From Silanimonas sp. (GTDB lineage: Bacteria; Pseudomonadota; Gammaproteobacteria; Xanthomonadales; Xanthomonadaceae), in NCBI RefSeq assembly GCF_027531545.1, contig NZ_JAPZSC010000018.1:186001-250000 (forward strand): a DNA stretch of 64,000 nucleotides, read 5' to 3'. Every line of letters starts with the position of its first letter. The stretch's first letter is position 1. The notes beneath the pieces were generated by a model. The model ran no database searches and had not been told where the DNA came from. It was given only the letters and a program-made list of their open reading frames with translations. The translations under genes and the position numbers were made by a program. This document shows positions 43,877-52,871 of the stretch, one piece after another.

Positions 43877-45237
43877 GCACGGCCACCGGCCAACTGCTGG
43901 CCTCGCGCGACGCCCGGCTTGCGGCGCGTCTGTCCACCCTCGAACCCCAGCTCGATCGCCTCGGCACCGTGCGCGAAGGCGTGCTGCGCCGCGCCGTCGG
44001 GCTCACGCTGGAAGCCGAAGGCTGCGAAGTGCCGCTCGGCTCCGCCGTGCGCATCGAAGCGCAGGGTGGCCAGTTCGTCGAGGCGGAAGTCGTTGGCTTC
44101 GCCGGCGACAAGACCTTCCTGATGCCCACCACCGACCTGCACGGCCTGCTGCCGCGCGCGCGCGTGGTGCCGGGCTGGGCGCGCGGGCGCGTGGCGGTGG
44201 GCGAGGGCCTGCTCGGCCGCGTCATCGACAGCGATGGCCACGCGCTCGACGGCCGGCCGCCGCCGCGCCCCGACGGCTACACCGGGCTCACCGGCGTGCC
44301 CTTGAACCCGCTCGCCCGCGAGCCGATCACCCAGGGCCTCGATGTCGGCGTGCGCGCGATCAACGCGATGCTGCCGATTGGCCGCGGCCAGCGCGTCGGC
44401 CTGTTCGCCGGTTCCGGTGTGGGTAAATCGACGCTGCTGGGCATGATGACCAAGTACACGCAGGCCGACGTCGTCGTGGTCGGGCTGATCGGCGAACGTG
44501 GTCGCGAAGTGCGCGATTTCGTCGAAAGCACGCTCGGCCCCGCGGGCCTGAAGCGCGCCGTCGTCGTCGCCTCGCCCGCCGATCGTCCGCCATTGGCGCG
44601 CATCCATGGTGCGCTGCGCGCCACCGCCATCGCCGAGTATTTCCGCGACCAGGGCTTGAACGTGCTGCTGCTGATGGATTCGCTGACGCGCTTCGCCCAG
44701 GCGCAGCGCGAGATCGGCCTTTCCATCGGCGAGCCGCCCACCACGCGCGGCTACCCGCCGTCGGTGTTCGCGCGCCTGCCCGGCCTCGTCGAGCGGGCCG
44801 GCATGGGCCCAGCCGGGCGCGGTTCGATCACCGCGTTCTACACCGTGCTCACCGAAGGCGACGACCAGCAGGAACCCATCGCCGATGCCGCGCGCGCCAT
44901 CCTCGACGGCCACATCGTGCTGGATCGCCGCATCGCCGATTCCGGCCTCTACCCGGCCATCGACATCGAGCGTTCGGTGTCGCGCGTCGTCACCGAGATC
45001 GCCGACCTCGCCACGCGCGAGCGCATCCGTCGCCTCAAGCGGCTGATGGCGGCGTACTCCGCGCAGCGCGACCTGATCGCCATCGGCGCCTACCAGCGCG
45101 GCGCCGACCCGCTGGTGGATGAAGCCATCGCGCGCTGGCCGGCCATCCAGGCCTTCCTCGGCCAGGACGTGCACGAAGGCGCCAGCCTCGAATCCAGCAA
45201 GGCCGCGCTGGCCCAGCTGCTGGAGGCCAGCCCGTGA
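43873..45237 (+). CDS. fliI: Flagellum-specific ATP synthase FliI
   Basis: A 454-residue type III export ATPase: Walker A GSGVGKSTLLGMM, the GERGREVRDF and DSLTRFAQAQREIG catalytic-site motifs, and EPPTTRGYPPSVFARLP. It energises unfolding and export of flagellar proteins with FliH and FliJ. The ATG start overlaps the fliH stop (ATGA) and the end overlaps fliJ. Confidence 0.97.
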   Translation: MSTATGQLLASRDARLAARLSTLEPQLDRLGTVREGVLRRAVGLTLEAEGCEVPLGSAVRIEAQGGQFVEAEVVGFAGDKTFLMPTTDLHGLLPRARVVPGWARGRVAVGEGLLGRVIDSDGHALDGRPPPRPDGYTGLTGVPLNPLAREPITQGLDVGVRAINAMLPIGRGQRVGLFAGSGVGKSTLLGMMTKYTQADVVVVGLIGERGREVRDFVESTLGPAGLKRAVVVASPADRPPLARIHGALRATAIAEYFRDQGLNVLLLMDSLTRFAQAQREIGLSIGEPPTTRGYPPSVFARLPGLVERAGMGPAGRGSITAFYTVLTEGDDQQEPIADAARAILDGHIVLDRRIADSGLYPAIDIERSVSRVVTEIADLATRERIRRLKRLMAAYSAQRDLIAIGAYQRGADPLVDEAIARWPAIQAFLGQDVHEGASLESSKAALAQLLEASP

Positions 45238-45680
45238 ATTCCAAGCGCCTCGACCCGCTGATCCGCCGCGCCGAGAGCCGCGAGGATGCGCTCGCCAAGG
45301 AGCTCGCCAAGCGCGTGCAGGCGCACCAGCAGCAGGCGCAGCGCCTCGGCGATCTCGAGCGCTTCCGCGGCGAGTACGAAGCCCCGCCCGTGCCCGGCAC
45401 CGCCGTCTCGGCCAGCCAGCTGCTCAACCGTGCGGCCTTCCTCGCCAAGATCGACGACGCCGTGGTGACGCAGCAGAAACACATCGCCACCAGCGAGGAG
45501 TCGCTGGCCATCGAACGCACGCGCCTGCTGCTCGCCAGCCGCGACAAGCTGGTGCTGGAGAAGCTCGCGGCGAGCTACCGCAGCGTCGAGCTCAAGGCCG
45601 AGGAGCGCCGCGACCAGAGCGTTCTCGACGACCTCGGTGCCCGTGCGCACCGCGAACGCCAGACCAAGGACACGCCATGA
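45234..45680 (+). CDS. fliJ: Flagellar export protein FliJ
   Basis: A 148-residue, almost wholly alpha-helical coiled-coil protein (LAKELAKRVQAHQQQAQRLG, LVLEKLAASYRSVELKAEER), as expected of FliJ, a chaperone-like stalk inside the FliI hexamer. A GTG start overlaps the fliI stop, and the end overlaps fliK in ATGA. The sequence is weakly conserved, so position in the operon is the main evidence. Confidence 0.85.
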   Translation: MNSKRLDPLIRRAESREDALAKELAKRVQAHQQQAQRLGDLERFRGEYEAPPVPGTAVSASQLLNRAAFLAKIDDAVVTQQKHIATSEESLAIERTRLLLASRDKLVLEKLAASYRSVELKAEERRDQSVLDDLGARAHRERQTKDTP

Positions 45681-46921
45681 CGCTGCCCAGCTTCTCCGCC
45701 GCGCTCGGTGCGCCTTCGACGACGCCCATGCCCGCTCTTGCCGACGGGCCAGCGCCCGACGGCGCCGGCGCAACGACGGATGCCGCACCGGGCGGCTTCG
45801 CCGCCGTGCTGGATGAAGCCGCGGCGAGCCTCGATGCGCTGGCCGCGAACGTGCTCGAAGGCGCGATGCCCGTGCTGCAGGCGCTGCCCGAAGTGCCGGT
45901 ACCGACGCTTCCTTCGGCCGCTGCGATCGCGACGGCGCTCCCAACGACACTGCCGACGACACTCGCCACCCTTGATGCGGGCACCGGTCCGGCGACGTCG
46001 AGCGATGCCGGCCTCGACGCCGCGGCGCCGCCACCCGGTTGGCCGCCGCCGGGCCTGTCGTCCCTGTTCCCCGGCAGCCCCGTGCTCGCTGCCCAAGCCG
46101 GCGCGCAGGCCGCGGCATCGACGCTGGCCTCGGCGCGTGGTTTCGCGCTCGGCGCCCTGCTCCCCGAGGCCGTCGATGCACGCCTGCCCGACAGCACCAG
46201 CCCCTCGCCGGCCACCGGGCTCGCGCTCGACAAAGGCGTGGCGTCGACGATGGTCGCCACCGCGATGCCGATGCCGCAAGCGAACGCCGCGGGCCCCGAT
46301 GCCTTGGCCGCCGCGCTGGCGCGCCAACCGGCGCCGCTGCGCTTGCCGGTGTCCGACGACAGCGATGCGTCGTCCCTCACCGCACTCACCGAAACGCTGG
46401 GCCTCGAACGGGCGCCGGACGCCGCGCCTCTCGCGCCGACGTTGCCCGCGCCTGCCCTGCACAAGCTCGACCTCGCCGCGGCCTTTCCGGCCCCGGTGCC
46501 GCTGCCCTCGCCGCGCTTCGCCGAAGAGGTGGGCGCGCGCCTGCAGTGGATCGCCGAGCAGCAGGGCGGCGAAGCCACGCTGCGCATCAGTCCCGATGGC
46601 CTCGGCCCGGTCGAGATCCGTTTGAAGCTCGACGGCGATCGCGTGGAGCTCGGCTTCACCGCCACCCAGCAGGACACCCGCCAGGCCCTGCAGGACGCGC
46701 TGCCGAAGCTGCGCGAGATGCTCGCGCAGCAGGGCCTGCAGCTGGGGCAGGCCGATGTCGGGCAGAAGCATGCGCAGTCGTCGAACGATGACGCAGCGAA
46801 GACCGCGAAGGGTTTCGCGGGCGACGACGAGGGCGAAGCGATCGTGCTTGCCACACCGGCTCGGGAAGCCCATGTGCTCATTGGTCGCGGTGGGCGTGGG
46901 GTGCTCGATCTTTACGCGTAA
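45677..46921 (+). CDS. fliK: Flagellar hook-length control protein FliK
   Basis: A 414-residue protein. About 280 residues of low-complexity Ala/Pro/Thr-rich sequence precede the conserved C-terminal Flg_hook domain (RISPDGLGPVEIRLKLDGDRVEL, split here as RISPDGLGPVEIRL and KLDGDRVEL), followed by ALPKLREMLAQQGLQLGQADV. FliK measures hook length and switches export specificity. Last gene of the fliEFGHIJK group; its stop is followed by unrelated genes, not fliL. Confidence 0.92.
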   Translation: MTLPSFSAALGAPSTTPMPALADGPAPDGAGATTDAAPGGFAAVLDEAAASLDALAANVLEGAMPVLQALPEVPVPTLPSAAAIATALPTTLPTTLATLDAGTGPATSSDAGLDAAAPPPGWPPPGLSSLFPGSPVLAAQAGAQAAASTLASARGFALGALLPEAVDARLPDSTSPSPATGLALDKGVASTMVATAMPMPQANAAGPDALAAALARQPAPLRLPVSDDSDASSLTALTETLGLERAPDAAPLAPTLPAPALHKLDLAAAFPAPVPLPSPRFAEEVGARLQWIAEQQGGEATLRISPDGLGPVEIRLKLDGDRVELGFTATQQDTRQALQDALPKLREMLAQQGLQLGQADVGQKHAQSSNDDAAKTAKGFAGDDEGEAIVLATPAREAHVLIGRGGRGVLDLYA

Positions 46922-46966
46922 GCGGTGTCAGGATGCCGACTGTCCGCTGCCAAACAGACGCATCGC

Positions 46967-47299
46967 ATGGCGGCACTTGACGCCCTCCCGGTCCTGACTT
47001 TCCTCGCTTCCGGCCTTTGCATCGCCAAGCTCAATCGCTTGACGGGTGAATTCCTCGATCGCTTGTGGCGCCTCGTTCCTGCGGCGATGAAGAACCGGCC
47101 ACCCACGCTCTGGGCGTCCGGGGAAGCGCTGGCGTTCGTGCTTTCCTTCAGAGTGCCCGACCGTTATCCGGTCGACCTCAACCGACTGCATCAACGTGCG
47201 ATGACTTGCCTCGGTCTGGTCGGCGCCATGCTCGGCGGGGTATTCCTGTTTTGGATCGGCCAAGCCGTGTGGACTGCTGTAAACGCTCCGGGGCGCTGA
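46967..47299 (+). CDS. Hypothetical protein with membrane segments
   Basis: A 110-residue protein from the ATG at 46967; a GTG at 46925, just after fliK, would give 124. There is a hydrophobic N-terminal stretch (LPVLTFLASGLCIAKL) and a C-terminal helix (MTCLGLVGAMLGGVFLFWIG). The middle (RLVPAAMKNRPPTLW...ALAFVLSFRVPDRYPVDLNRLHQR) resembles no family I know. It may be co-transcribed with fliK. Confidence 0.6.
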   Translation: MAALDALPVLTFLASGLCIAKLNRLTGEFLDRLWRLVPAAMKNRPPTLWASGEALAFVLSFRVPDRYPVDLNRLHQRAMTCLGLVGAMLGGVFLFWIGQAVWTAVNAPGR

Positions 47300-47423
47300 G
47301 GGGCCTGATCCTTCTCGGATTTCGAAGCACGCTGCCGGCTGCTACAGTCCCGACGACCCCCCCCACTCCGCTTTCGATGGATCGCCCGCTCCCTCCCGCT
47401 CCCTCATCGCCCCGGACGCCGCG

Positions 47424-48131
47424 ATGAGTGAAGCCCCCCCGCTCGACACCCTTCGCCAAGTCGAAACGCCGGAAGGCGTGGCGCTGGTGCTGCGTGCTGC
47501 CGGCGCCGTGCCGCGGGCGCTGGCCTGGCTGATCGACCTCGCCGTGCGCGCCACGGTGTACTTCAGCGCCGCGACCGTGCTCGGCCTCGCCGGCGAGACC
47601 GGCGCGGGCGTGATGCTGCTGCTGCTTTTCGTGCTCACGTGGGGCTACCCGATCCTGTTCGAGGTGCTCTGGCACGGGCAGACGCCCGGCAAGCGCGCCC
47701 TCGGCCTGCGCGTGCTGCGCGGCGACGGCGCGCCGGTGGGTTGGCTGGCCTCGATCACGCGGAACTTCCTGCGCACCGTCGACATGCTGCCGGTGCTCTA
47801 CGGCGCGGGGCTGGTGAGCATGCTGGCCGACGCGCATTCGCGCCGCCTCGGCGATCTCGTGGCCGACACCGTCGTTGTCTACGTCGACCCGCCGCGCCGC
47901 CCCAGCGTGCTGCCGCCGGGCGAGGTGCAGCGCTGGCCGGTGCCGCTCGGTGTCGAGGAACAGCAGGCCCTGGTGGCCTTCGGCGAGCGCAGCCGGGCCT
48001 TGAGCGTGGCGCGGCAGAACGAGCTCTGCGAGCACCTCTCGCCGGTGACCGGCCTGCAGGGCGACGCGGCGCGTGAGCGCGTGCTGGCGGCGGCGCGCTG
48101 GTTGGCCGGACGGAGCGCGGGCGATGCGTAG
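47424..48131 (+). CDS. RDD-family membrane protein
   Basis: A 235-residue protein with the RDD arrangement: PRALAWLIDLAVRATVY with the Arg and Asp residues in the first helix, then further helices, and the GQTPGKRALGLRVLRGDG and RRLGDLVADTVVVYV segments. RDD proteins are integral membrane proteins of uncertain function. It starts a six-gene series with the SpoIIM-like, DUF4129, DUF4350, MoxR and DUF58 genes, and it overlaps the next gene by 8 nt. Confidence 0.85.
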   Translation: MSEAPPLDTLRQVETPEGVALVLRAAGAVPRALAWLIDLAVRATVYFSAATVLGLAGETGAGVMLLLLFVLTWGYPILFEVLWHGQTPGKRALGLRVLRGDGAPVGWLASITRNFLRTVDMLPVLYGAGLVSMLADAHSRRLGDLVADTVVVYVDPPRRPSVLPPGEVQRWPVPLGVEEQQALVAFGERSRALSVARQNELCEHLSPVTGLQGDAARERVLAAARWLAGRSAGDA

Positions 48132-49125
48132 GCAGGAGCCCTTCGTCGCCCACCACGCGGGGGAATGGGCGCAGCTCGCCGACTGGCTCGACCGTCGCGA
48201 ATCCGATGCGCCGCTCAAGCGCCCGCCGCCCGAGGCGGGCGTGCTCGCCGATGCGGATTTCCCCGCGCGCTACCGCCGCGTGTGCCAGCACTTGGCGCTG
48301 GCCAAGCAGCGCGGCTACAGCCCGGCCGTGGTCGAGCCGCTGCAGGGGCTGGTCGAACGCGGGCACCGCCAGCTGTATCGCCCGCCGCGCCCGCGCTGGC
48401 GCGCGGCCTGGGATTTCGTGCTGGCCGGTTTCCCGCGCCTCGTGCGCAAGCACGCCGGCTGCATGGCGCTCTCGGCGGCGCTGTTCCTCGTGCCGCTGGT
48501 GGGCGTGTTCACGCTGCTGCAGTTCCGCCCGGACGCGGCGTGGCTGCTGTTCGACGCCTCGATGCTGGCGCAGGCGGAAGCCATGTACGACCCGGCCGCC
48601 GAGCACTTCGGTCGTGATCGCGGTGCCGACGGCGATTTCCAGATGTTCGGCTTCTACGTGATGAACAACATCAGCATCGGCTTCCGCAGCTTCGCGTCCG
48701 GCCTGCCGGCGGGCCTTGGCGCGCTGTACGTGATGGTGTTCAACGGCGTCACGATCGGCGGCATCGCCGGGCACCTGCATGTGTCCGGTTACGGCGACAC
48801 CTTCTGGCGCTTCGTCGTCACGCATGGCGCGCCGGAACTCACCGCCATCGTCATCGCCGGTGGCGCCGGTCTGCGCATCGGGCTCTCGCTGATCGCGCCG
48901 GGCCGCCTGCGCCGCCGCGACGCGCTGGTCGAGGCCGGCCGCGACGGCGCCAAGCTCTGCCTCGGCGTGTTCGTGATGCTGCTGCTGGCGGCCTTCATCG
49001 AGGCCTTCTGGTCGTCGAAGTCGGACCTGCCGGATCTCGTGCGCTTCCCGCTGGCGGCGGCGCTCTGGGCCGCCATCTTCTGGTGGCTGGCGATGGGTGG
49101 GCGAGGGCGCCGCGATGCGGATTGA
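48124..49125 (+). CDS. SpoIIM-like (DUF95) membrane protein
   Basis: A 333-residue protein. A soluble N-terminal ~100 residues (ARYRRVCQHLALAKQRG) precedes five or more helices, with FGFYVMNNISIGFRSFASG and GHGAPELTAIVIAGG-like segments (here VTHGAPELTAIVIAGGAG) typical of the stage II sporulation protein M family found in non-spore-formers. Function is unknown. ATG overlaps the RDD gene stop by 8 nt. Confidence 0.85.
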   Translation: MRRQEPFVAHHAGEWAQLADWLDRRESDAPLKRPPPEAGVLADADFPARYRRVCQHLALAKQRGYSPAVVEPLQGLVERGHRQLYRPPRPRWRAAWDFVLAGFPRLVRKHAGCMALSAALFLVPLVGVFTLLQFRPDAAWLLFDASMLAQAEAMYDPAAEHFGRDRGADGDFQMFGFYVMNNISIGFRSFASGLPAGLGALYVMVFNGVTIGGIAGHLHVSGYGDTFWRFVVTHGAPELTAIVIAGGAGLRIGLSLIAPGRLRRRDALVEAGRDGAKLCLGVFVMLLLAAFIEAFWSSKSDLPDLVRFPLAAALWAAIFWWLAMGGRGRRDAD

Positions 49126-50674
49126 CCGCCTCGGCATCGCGCTGCGCGCGCGCACCTCGTGGGAGGCCGTCGATCTCGGCATCGCCCTGGCACGCCAGCA
49201 CGCGCGGGTCTGGCTCGGGCCGTGGCTGCTCTGCGCCTGCGTGCTCTGCGCGCTGCTGCTGGGCCTGGGGCATCTGCTCGGCTGGCTGTGGCTGGCGCCG
49301 CTGATGCTGTGGTGGCTGAAGCCCGCCCTCGACCGCATTCCGCTGTTCGTGCTGTCGCGAGCGGTGTTTGGCCATGAGCCGACGCGCGCCGAGGTGTATC
49401 GCGCCGCATGGGGCTGGGGCTGGGGCCCGACGCTGCCGCGCCTCCTGTGGCTGCGCTTCGACCCGTTCCGCGCGCTCTCCTTGCCCAGTGATCTGCTCGA
49501 AGGCCTGCCGCGTGCCGAGCGCGGCCAGCGCCGCAGCCTGCTGCGCCGCGACGGGGCACCGCAGGCGGCCGGGCTGTGGCTGCTGCTGCCGTGGTTCGAG
49601 CTGGTGCTGGTGGCCAGTGTCTGGGCGCTGGTGGGCTTGATGATCCCGCTGGAATGGTGGGAAGCCCGTGGCGGGGATTGGATGGGTGCGCTGGGCAACG
49701 ACGCCACGCCGTGGCTCGACCTCGTCCTCAACGCCGTGGGTTGCGTCGGCGTGCTGGTGATCGAACCGTTCTTCGTCGCCGCCGGCTTCGGCCTGTACTT
49801 GAGCCGCCGCGTGCACCTCGAAGCCTGGGACCTCGAGCTCGGCTTCAAGCGCATGGCCGCGCGCGCCGTGGCAGCCGGTCGCGGTGCAGGCGGCGTGCTC
49901 GTGCTGCTGCTCGCGGTGCTGGCGATGCCGACGGCGCTCGATGCGAAAGAGAAGGTGGCGAAGTCGCTCGACCTGCCCGAGCGCGCGACTCGGCTGCCCG
50001 AGGGCTTCGCCGATGACGCGCAGACCGCGCGCCTGGATGCGGCGTTGCGCGAGGCGCGCGACGATGCCTCGCTCGGCGGCACCAAGACGGTGCAGCGCTG
50101 GCGCATGAAGGACCTGCTCTCCGACCTCGACGAGGAACAGGCGCAGCCCCTGATCGACTGGCGCGAAAAGCTGGGCGAGCTCGTTGGCCGCCTCGTGGGC
50201 ATGGCGGCGGAACTGCTGCTGTGGACCGTGGCCCTGTTGGCGTTGGCCTACGTGCTCTGGCGCTATCGCGATTGGTTGCCGTGGCGGCGCGAGCCTGCGG
50301 CGGAACGGCATGCGCCGCCGCCGCTGCGCCACCGGGGCCTCGCGCCGGAGGACGTCGCCGCTGCGCCGGAACTGCTGCAGCGCGCGCGTGCGGCATGGGC
50401 GCGCGGCGAGGCCCGCGAGGCTTTCGCCTGCCTGTACCGCGCCGGCCTGCGCGAGGTGTCTGCGCGACGTCCGCGGCCGCTACCGCCCGGCACCACCGAA
50501 GGCGAGCTGCTACGCGCCGCGCGCACGCTGGCGCATGCGCCGGCCGCCGAGCACGTGCGGCGTCTCGTGCAGGCCTGGCGCGCCGTGGCCTACGCCGGCG
50601 CGCGCCCCGATGCCGCGGCCTTCGAGGCCCTGATCGCCGCGTGGCCCGATGCCTTCGGCGAGGCCCGCGCATGA
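49115..50674 (+). CDS. Membrane protein with C-terminal DUF4129
   Basis: A 519-residue protein with several N-terminal helices, a large central region including a charged coil (RWRMKDLLSDLDEEQAQPLID), a helix near 375-395, and a C-terminal ~100-residue DUF4129 (AREAFACLYRAGLREVSARR, PPGTTEGELLRAART). DUF4129 occurs with transglutaminase-like or MoxR-associated systems. The ATG at 49115 overlaps the SpoIIM-like gene by 11 nt; a start 18 bases upstream is possible. Confidence 0.8.
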   Translation: MRIDRLGIALRARTSWEAVDLGIALARQHARVWLGPWLLCACVLCALLLGLGHLLGWLWLAPLMLWWLKPALDRIPLFVLSRAVFGHEPTRAEVYRAAWGWGWGPTLPRLLWLRFDPFRALSLPSDLLEGLPRAERGQRRSLLRRDGAPQAAGLWLLLPWFELVLVASVWALVGLMIPLEWWEARGGDWMGALGNDATPWLDLVLNAVGCVGVLVIEPFFVAAGFGLYLSRRVHLEAWDLELGFKRMAARAVAAGRGAGGVLVLLLAVLAMPTALDAKEKVAKSLDLPERATRLPEGFADDAQTARLDAALREARDDASLGGTKTVQRWRMKDLLSDLDEEQAQPLIDWREKLGELVGRLVGMAAELLLWTVALLALAYVLWRYRDWLPWRREPAAERHAPPPLRHRGLAPEDVAAAPELLQRARAAWARGEAREAFACLYRAGLREVSARRPRPLPPGTTEGELLRAARTLAHAPAAEHVRRLVQAWRAVAYAGARPDAAAFEALIAAWPDAFGEARA

Positions 50675-51843
50675 CGCCTCGCCGTCGCAACCTCGCCATC
50701 GGCGCGGCCGCCTTGGTCTTCATCGGCCTGATGGTCGGGGCCTTCTTCGCCACCCACGAGCGTGTCACCGTCGAGCAGCCCACGCCGCCCACCGCGGAAG
50801 CGCGCGCGAACCCGCTGCATGGGCTCACGCTGGCCTTGCGCGCCGCCGGGCAGGCCGTGGTGCTGAAGGGGCATGTCGATTTCCGTCGCACCCCGCCGCC
50901 GCCGCGCGGCACGCTGGTGCTGCTGTACCCGGGAGCGCAGGTGGAAACCGACGACGACAGCTGGGCCCTGCTGGACTGGGTGGAGCAGGGCGGACGCCTC
51001 GTGCTGCCCATGCCTTCCGGCGATGCCGCGCCCTCGCTCTCCGCGATGCTCGGCGACAGCCTCGGCGTCGAAGCCTTGCGCGGTGCTGCGGCGGAGATCG
51101 ACTGCCCGCGCCTCCGGCTCGCCGAGGGCGTGACGGAGACGGTGTGCGGCACCCCGTTCGCAGTGACGGAGGTGGGCGACGACGCCCTCGTGTGGCCGAA
51201 GGCCGGCCACGCCCGCATCGCCCGCCTGCGTTACGGCGAGGGCGAAGTGCTGGTGCTGAGCGAGCTCGACGCCTTCACCAACCGCCGGCTTTCGCCCCTC
51301 GGCACCACGGCCGATGCCGAGGCCGATGCCGAGCGGCAGCAGCGACGCGACGCGCAGACGCGCCTGATGGCGCAGCTGGCCGGCGCCTGGGTGGACGGCG
51401 AAGCGGTGTGGATCCTCAGCCACCGCGGTGGCTCGCTGGCCGCGCTGCTGTGGCGCGAAGGTTGGCCGGTGATGCTCGGCCTCGCGCTGGCCCTGCTGGC
51501 GTGGTTGCGCTGGGCCAGCCAGCGCCTTGGCCCGACGGTGCCAGCGCCGGCCGCGCATCGCCGCGCGCTGATGGAGCACATCGACGCCGCCGGGCAGTTC
51601 GCCTTCCGCAACGACCACGGCGCCTCCCTGCATGCCGCGCTGCGCGACGCCGTGCTCGAACGCCTCGCCCAGCGCCACGCCCTCGCCCGCCTCGACGAGG
51701 CCACGCTGGCGCGGGCCTTGGCCGACCGCAGCCGCGTCCCCGTCGACGTCGTCACCGCGGCGCTCGTGCTGCCGCACCGCGCCACGCCCGACCAGTTCCG
51801 CGAGGCCGTCGCCACGCTCGCCACCCTGCTGCACCGACTCTGA
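50671..51843 (+). CDS. DUF4350 membrane-anchored protein
   Basis: A 390-residue protein: an N-terminal helix (LAIGAAALVFIGLMVGAFFA), a domain with GTLVLLYPGAQVETDDDSWALLDWVEQGGRLVLP typical of DUF4350 (split as GTLVLLYPG and LLDWVEQGGRLVLP), a second helix near 265-285 and a helical C-terminus. The family has a GATase-like fold without known activity. ATGA overlap with the DUF4129 gene. Confidence 0.82.
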   Translation: MTPRRRNLAIGAAALVFIGLMVGAFFATHERVTVEQPTPPTAEARANPLHGLTLALRAAGQAVVLKGHVDFRRTPPPPRGTLVLLYPGAQVETDDDSWALLDWVEQGGRLVLPMPSGDAAPSLSAMLGDSLGVEALRGAAAEIDCPRLRLAEGVTETVCGTPFAVTEVGDDALVWPKAGHARIARLRYGEGEVLVLSELDAFTNRRLSPLGTTADAEADAERQQRRDAQTRLMAQLAGAWVDGEAVWILSHRGGSLAALLWREGWPVMLGLALALLAWLRWASQRLGPTVPAPAAHRRALMEHIDAAGQFAFRNDHGASLHAALRDAVLERLAQRHALARLDEATLARALADRSRVPVDVVTAALVLPHRATPDQFREAVATLATLLHRL

Positions 51844-51881
51844 TCCCTTCTACCGCCTCGCCACCCGAACCGGACCCGCGC

Positions 51882-52871
51882 ATGAGCCCCGACCATCCCG
51901 CCCCGCCGCCGCTGCCCTTCGCCGAACTCGCCGACCGCGTCGCCGCGGTGCGCCGCGAGATCGGCCAGGCCTTCATCGGCCAGGACGCCGTCCTCGACCA
52001 GCTGCTGTTGGCGCTGCTTGGCGGCGGCCACGTGCTGATCGAAGGCGTGCCCGGCCTCGGCAAGACCCTGCTGGTGCGCGCGCTGGCCGCCGTGATGCGC
52101 TGCCAGTTCTCGCGCGTGCAGTTCACGCCCGACCTCATGCCCAGCGACGTCAGCGGCCACGCCGTCTACGACCCGAAGACCGAGACCTTCAGCGTTCGCC
52201 GTGGCCCGGTGTTCACCAACCTGCTGCTCGCCGACGAGATCAACCGCGCTCCGGCGAAGACGCAGTCGGCCCTGCTCGAAGCCATGCAGGAGCAGCAGGT
52301 GACGATCGAAGGCCAGAGCTTCCCGCTCGCTGCGCCCTTCATGACCATCGCCACGCAGAACCCGGTCGAGCAGGAAGGCACCTACCCGCTGCCGGAAGCC
52401 CAGCTCGACCGCTTCCTGCTGAAGATCCTGATCGGCTACCCCTCGCTCGCCGACGAAGTGCGCATGGTCGAAGCGATCAGCACCGGCCGTGCGCGCGCCG
52501 ACTTCGATCTCTCCACGCTGAAGGCCCTGCTCGCGCCCGAGGACGTGGTGGCGATGCAGCAGGCGGTCGCGTCGGTGCGCGTCGATGCCGCCGTGCTCGA
52601 CTACGCGGTGCGCCTCGTGCACGCCACCCGCGAGTGGCCCGGCATCGCCCTGGGCGCGGGCCCGCGCGGCAGCCTCGCGCTGGTGCGCCTCGCGCGCGCG
52701 CAAGCAGCGATCGAAGGCCGCGACTTCGTCTTACCCGACGACGTGCGCGACGTGCTGCTGCCGGCGCTGCGCCACCGCATCGCCCTGAGCCCGGAACTGC
52801 AGCTCGAAGGCCAGTCGCCGGATGCGGTGCTCTCGGCCTTGCGTGAACGGGTGAAGGCTCCGCAGAAGTGA
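51882..52871 (+). CDS. MoxR-family AAA+ ATPase
   Basis: A 329-residue AAA+ ATPase: Walker A EGVPGLGKTLLVRA, the SDVSGHAVYD segment, Walker B LLLADEINRAPAKTQ, sensor 1 IATQNPVEQEGTYPLPEAQLDRF (sensor and arginine region), and a lid domain. MoxR proteins act as chaperone-like activators of partner proteins, often with DUF58 and VWA partners, as here. It lies 38 bp after the DUF4350 gene, the only clear gap in the cluster, and overlaps the DUF58 gene by 4 nt. Confidence 0.93.
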   Translation: MSPDHPAPPPLPFAELADRVAAVRREIGQAFIGQDAVLDQLLLALLGGGHVLIEGVPGLGKTLLVRALAAVMRCQFSRVQFTPDLMPSDVSGHAVYDPKTETFSVRRGPVFTNLLLADEINRAPAKTQSALLEAMQEQQVTIEGQSFPLAAPFMTIATQNPVEQEGTYPLPEAQLDRFLLKILIGYPSLADEVRMVEAISTGRARADFDLSTLKALLAPEDVVAMQQAVASVRVDAAVLDYAVRLVHATREWPGIALGAGPRGSLALVRLARAQAAIEGRDFVLPDDVRDVLLPALRHRIALSPELQLEGQSPDAVLSALRERVKAPQK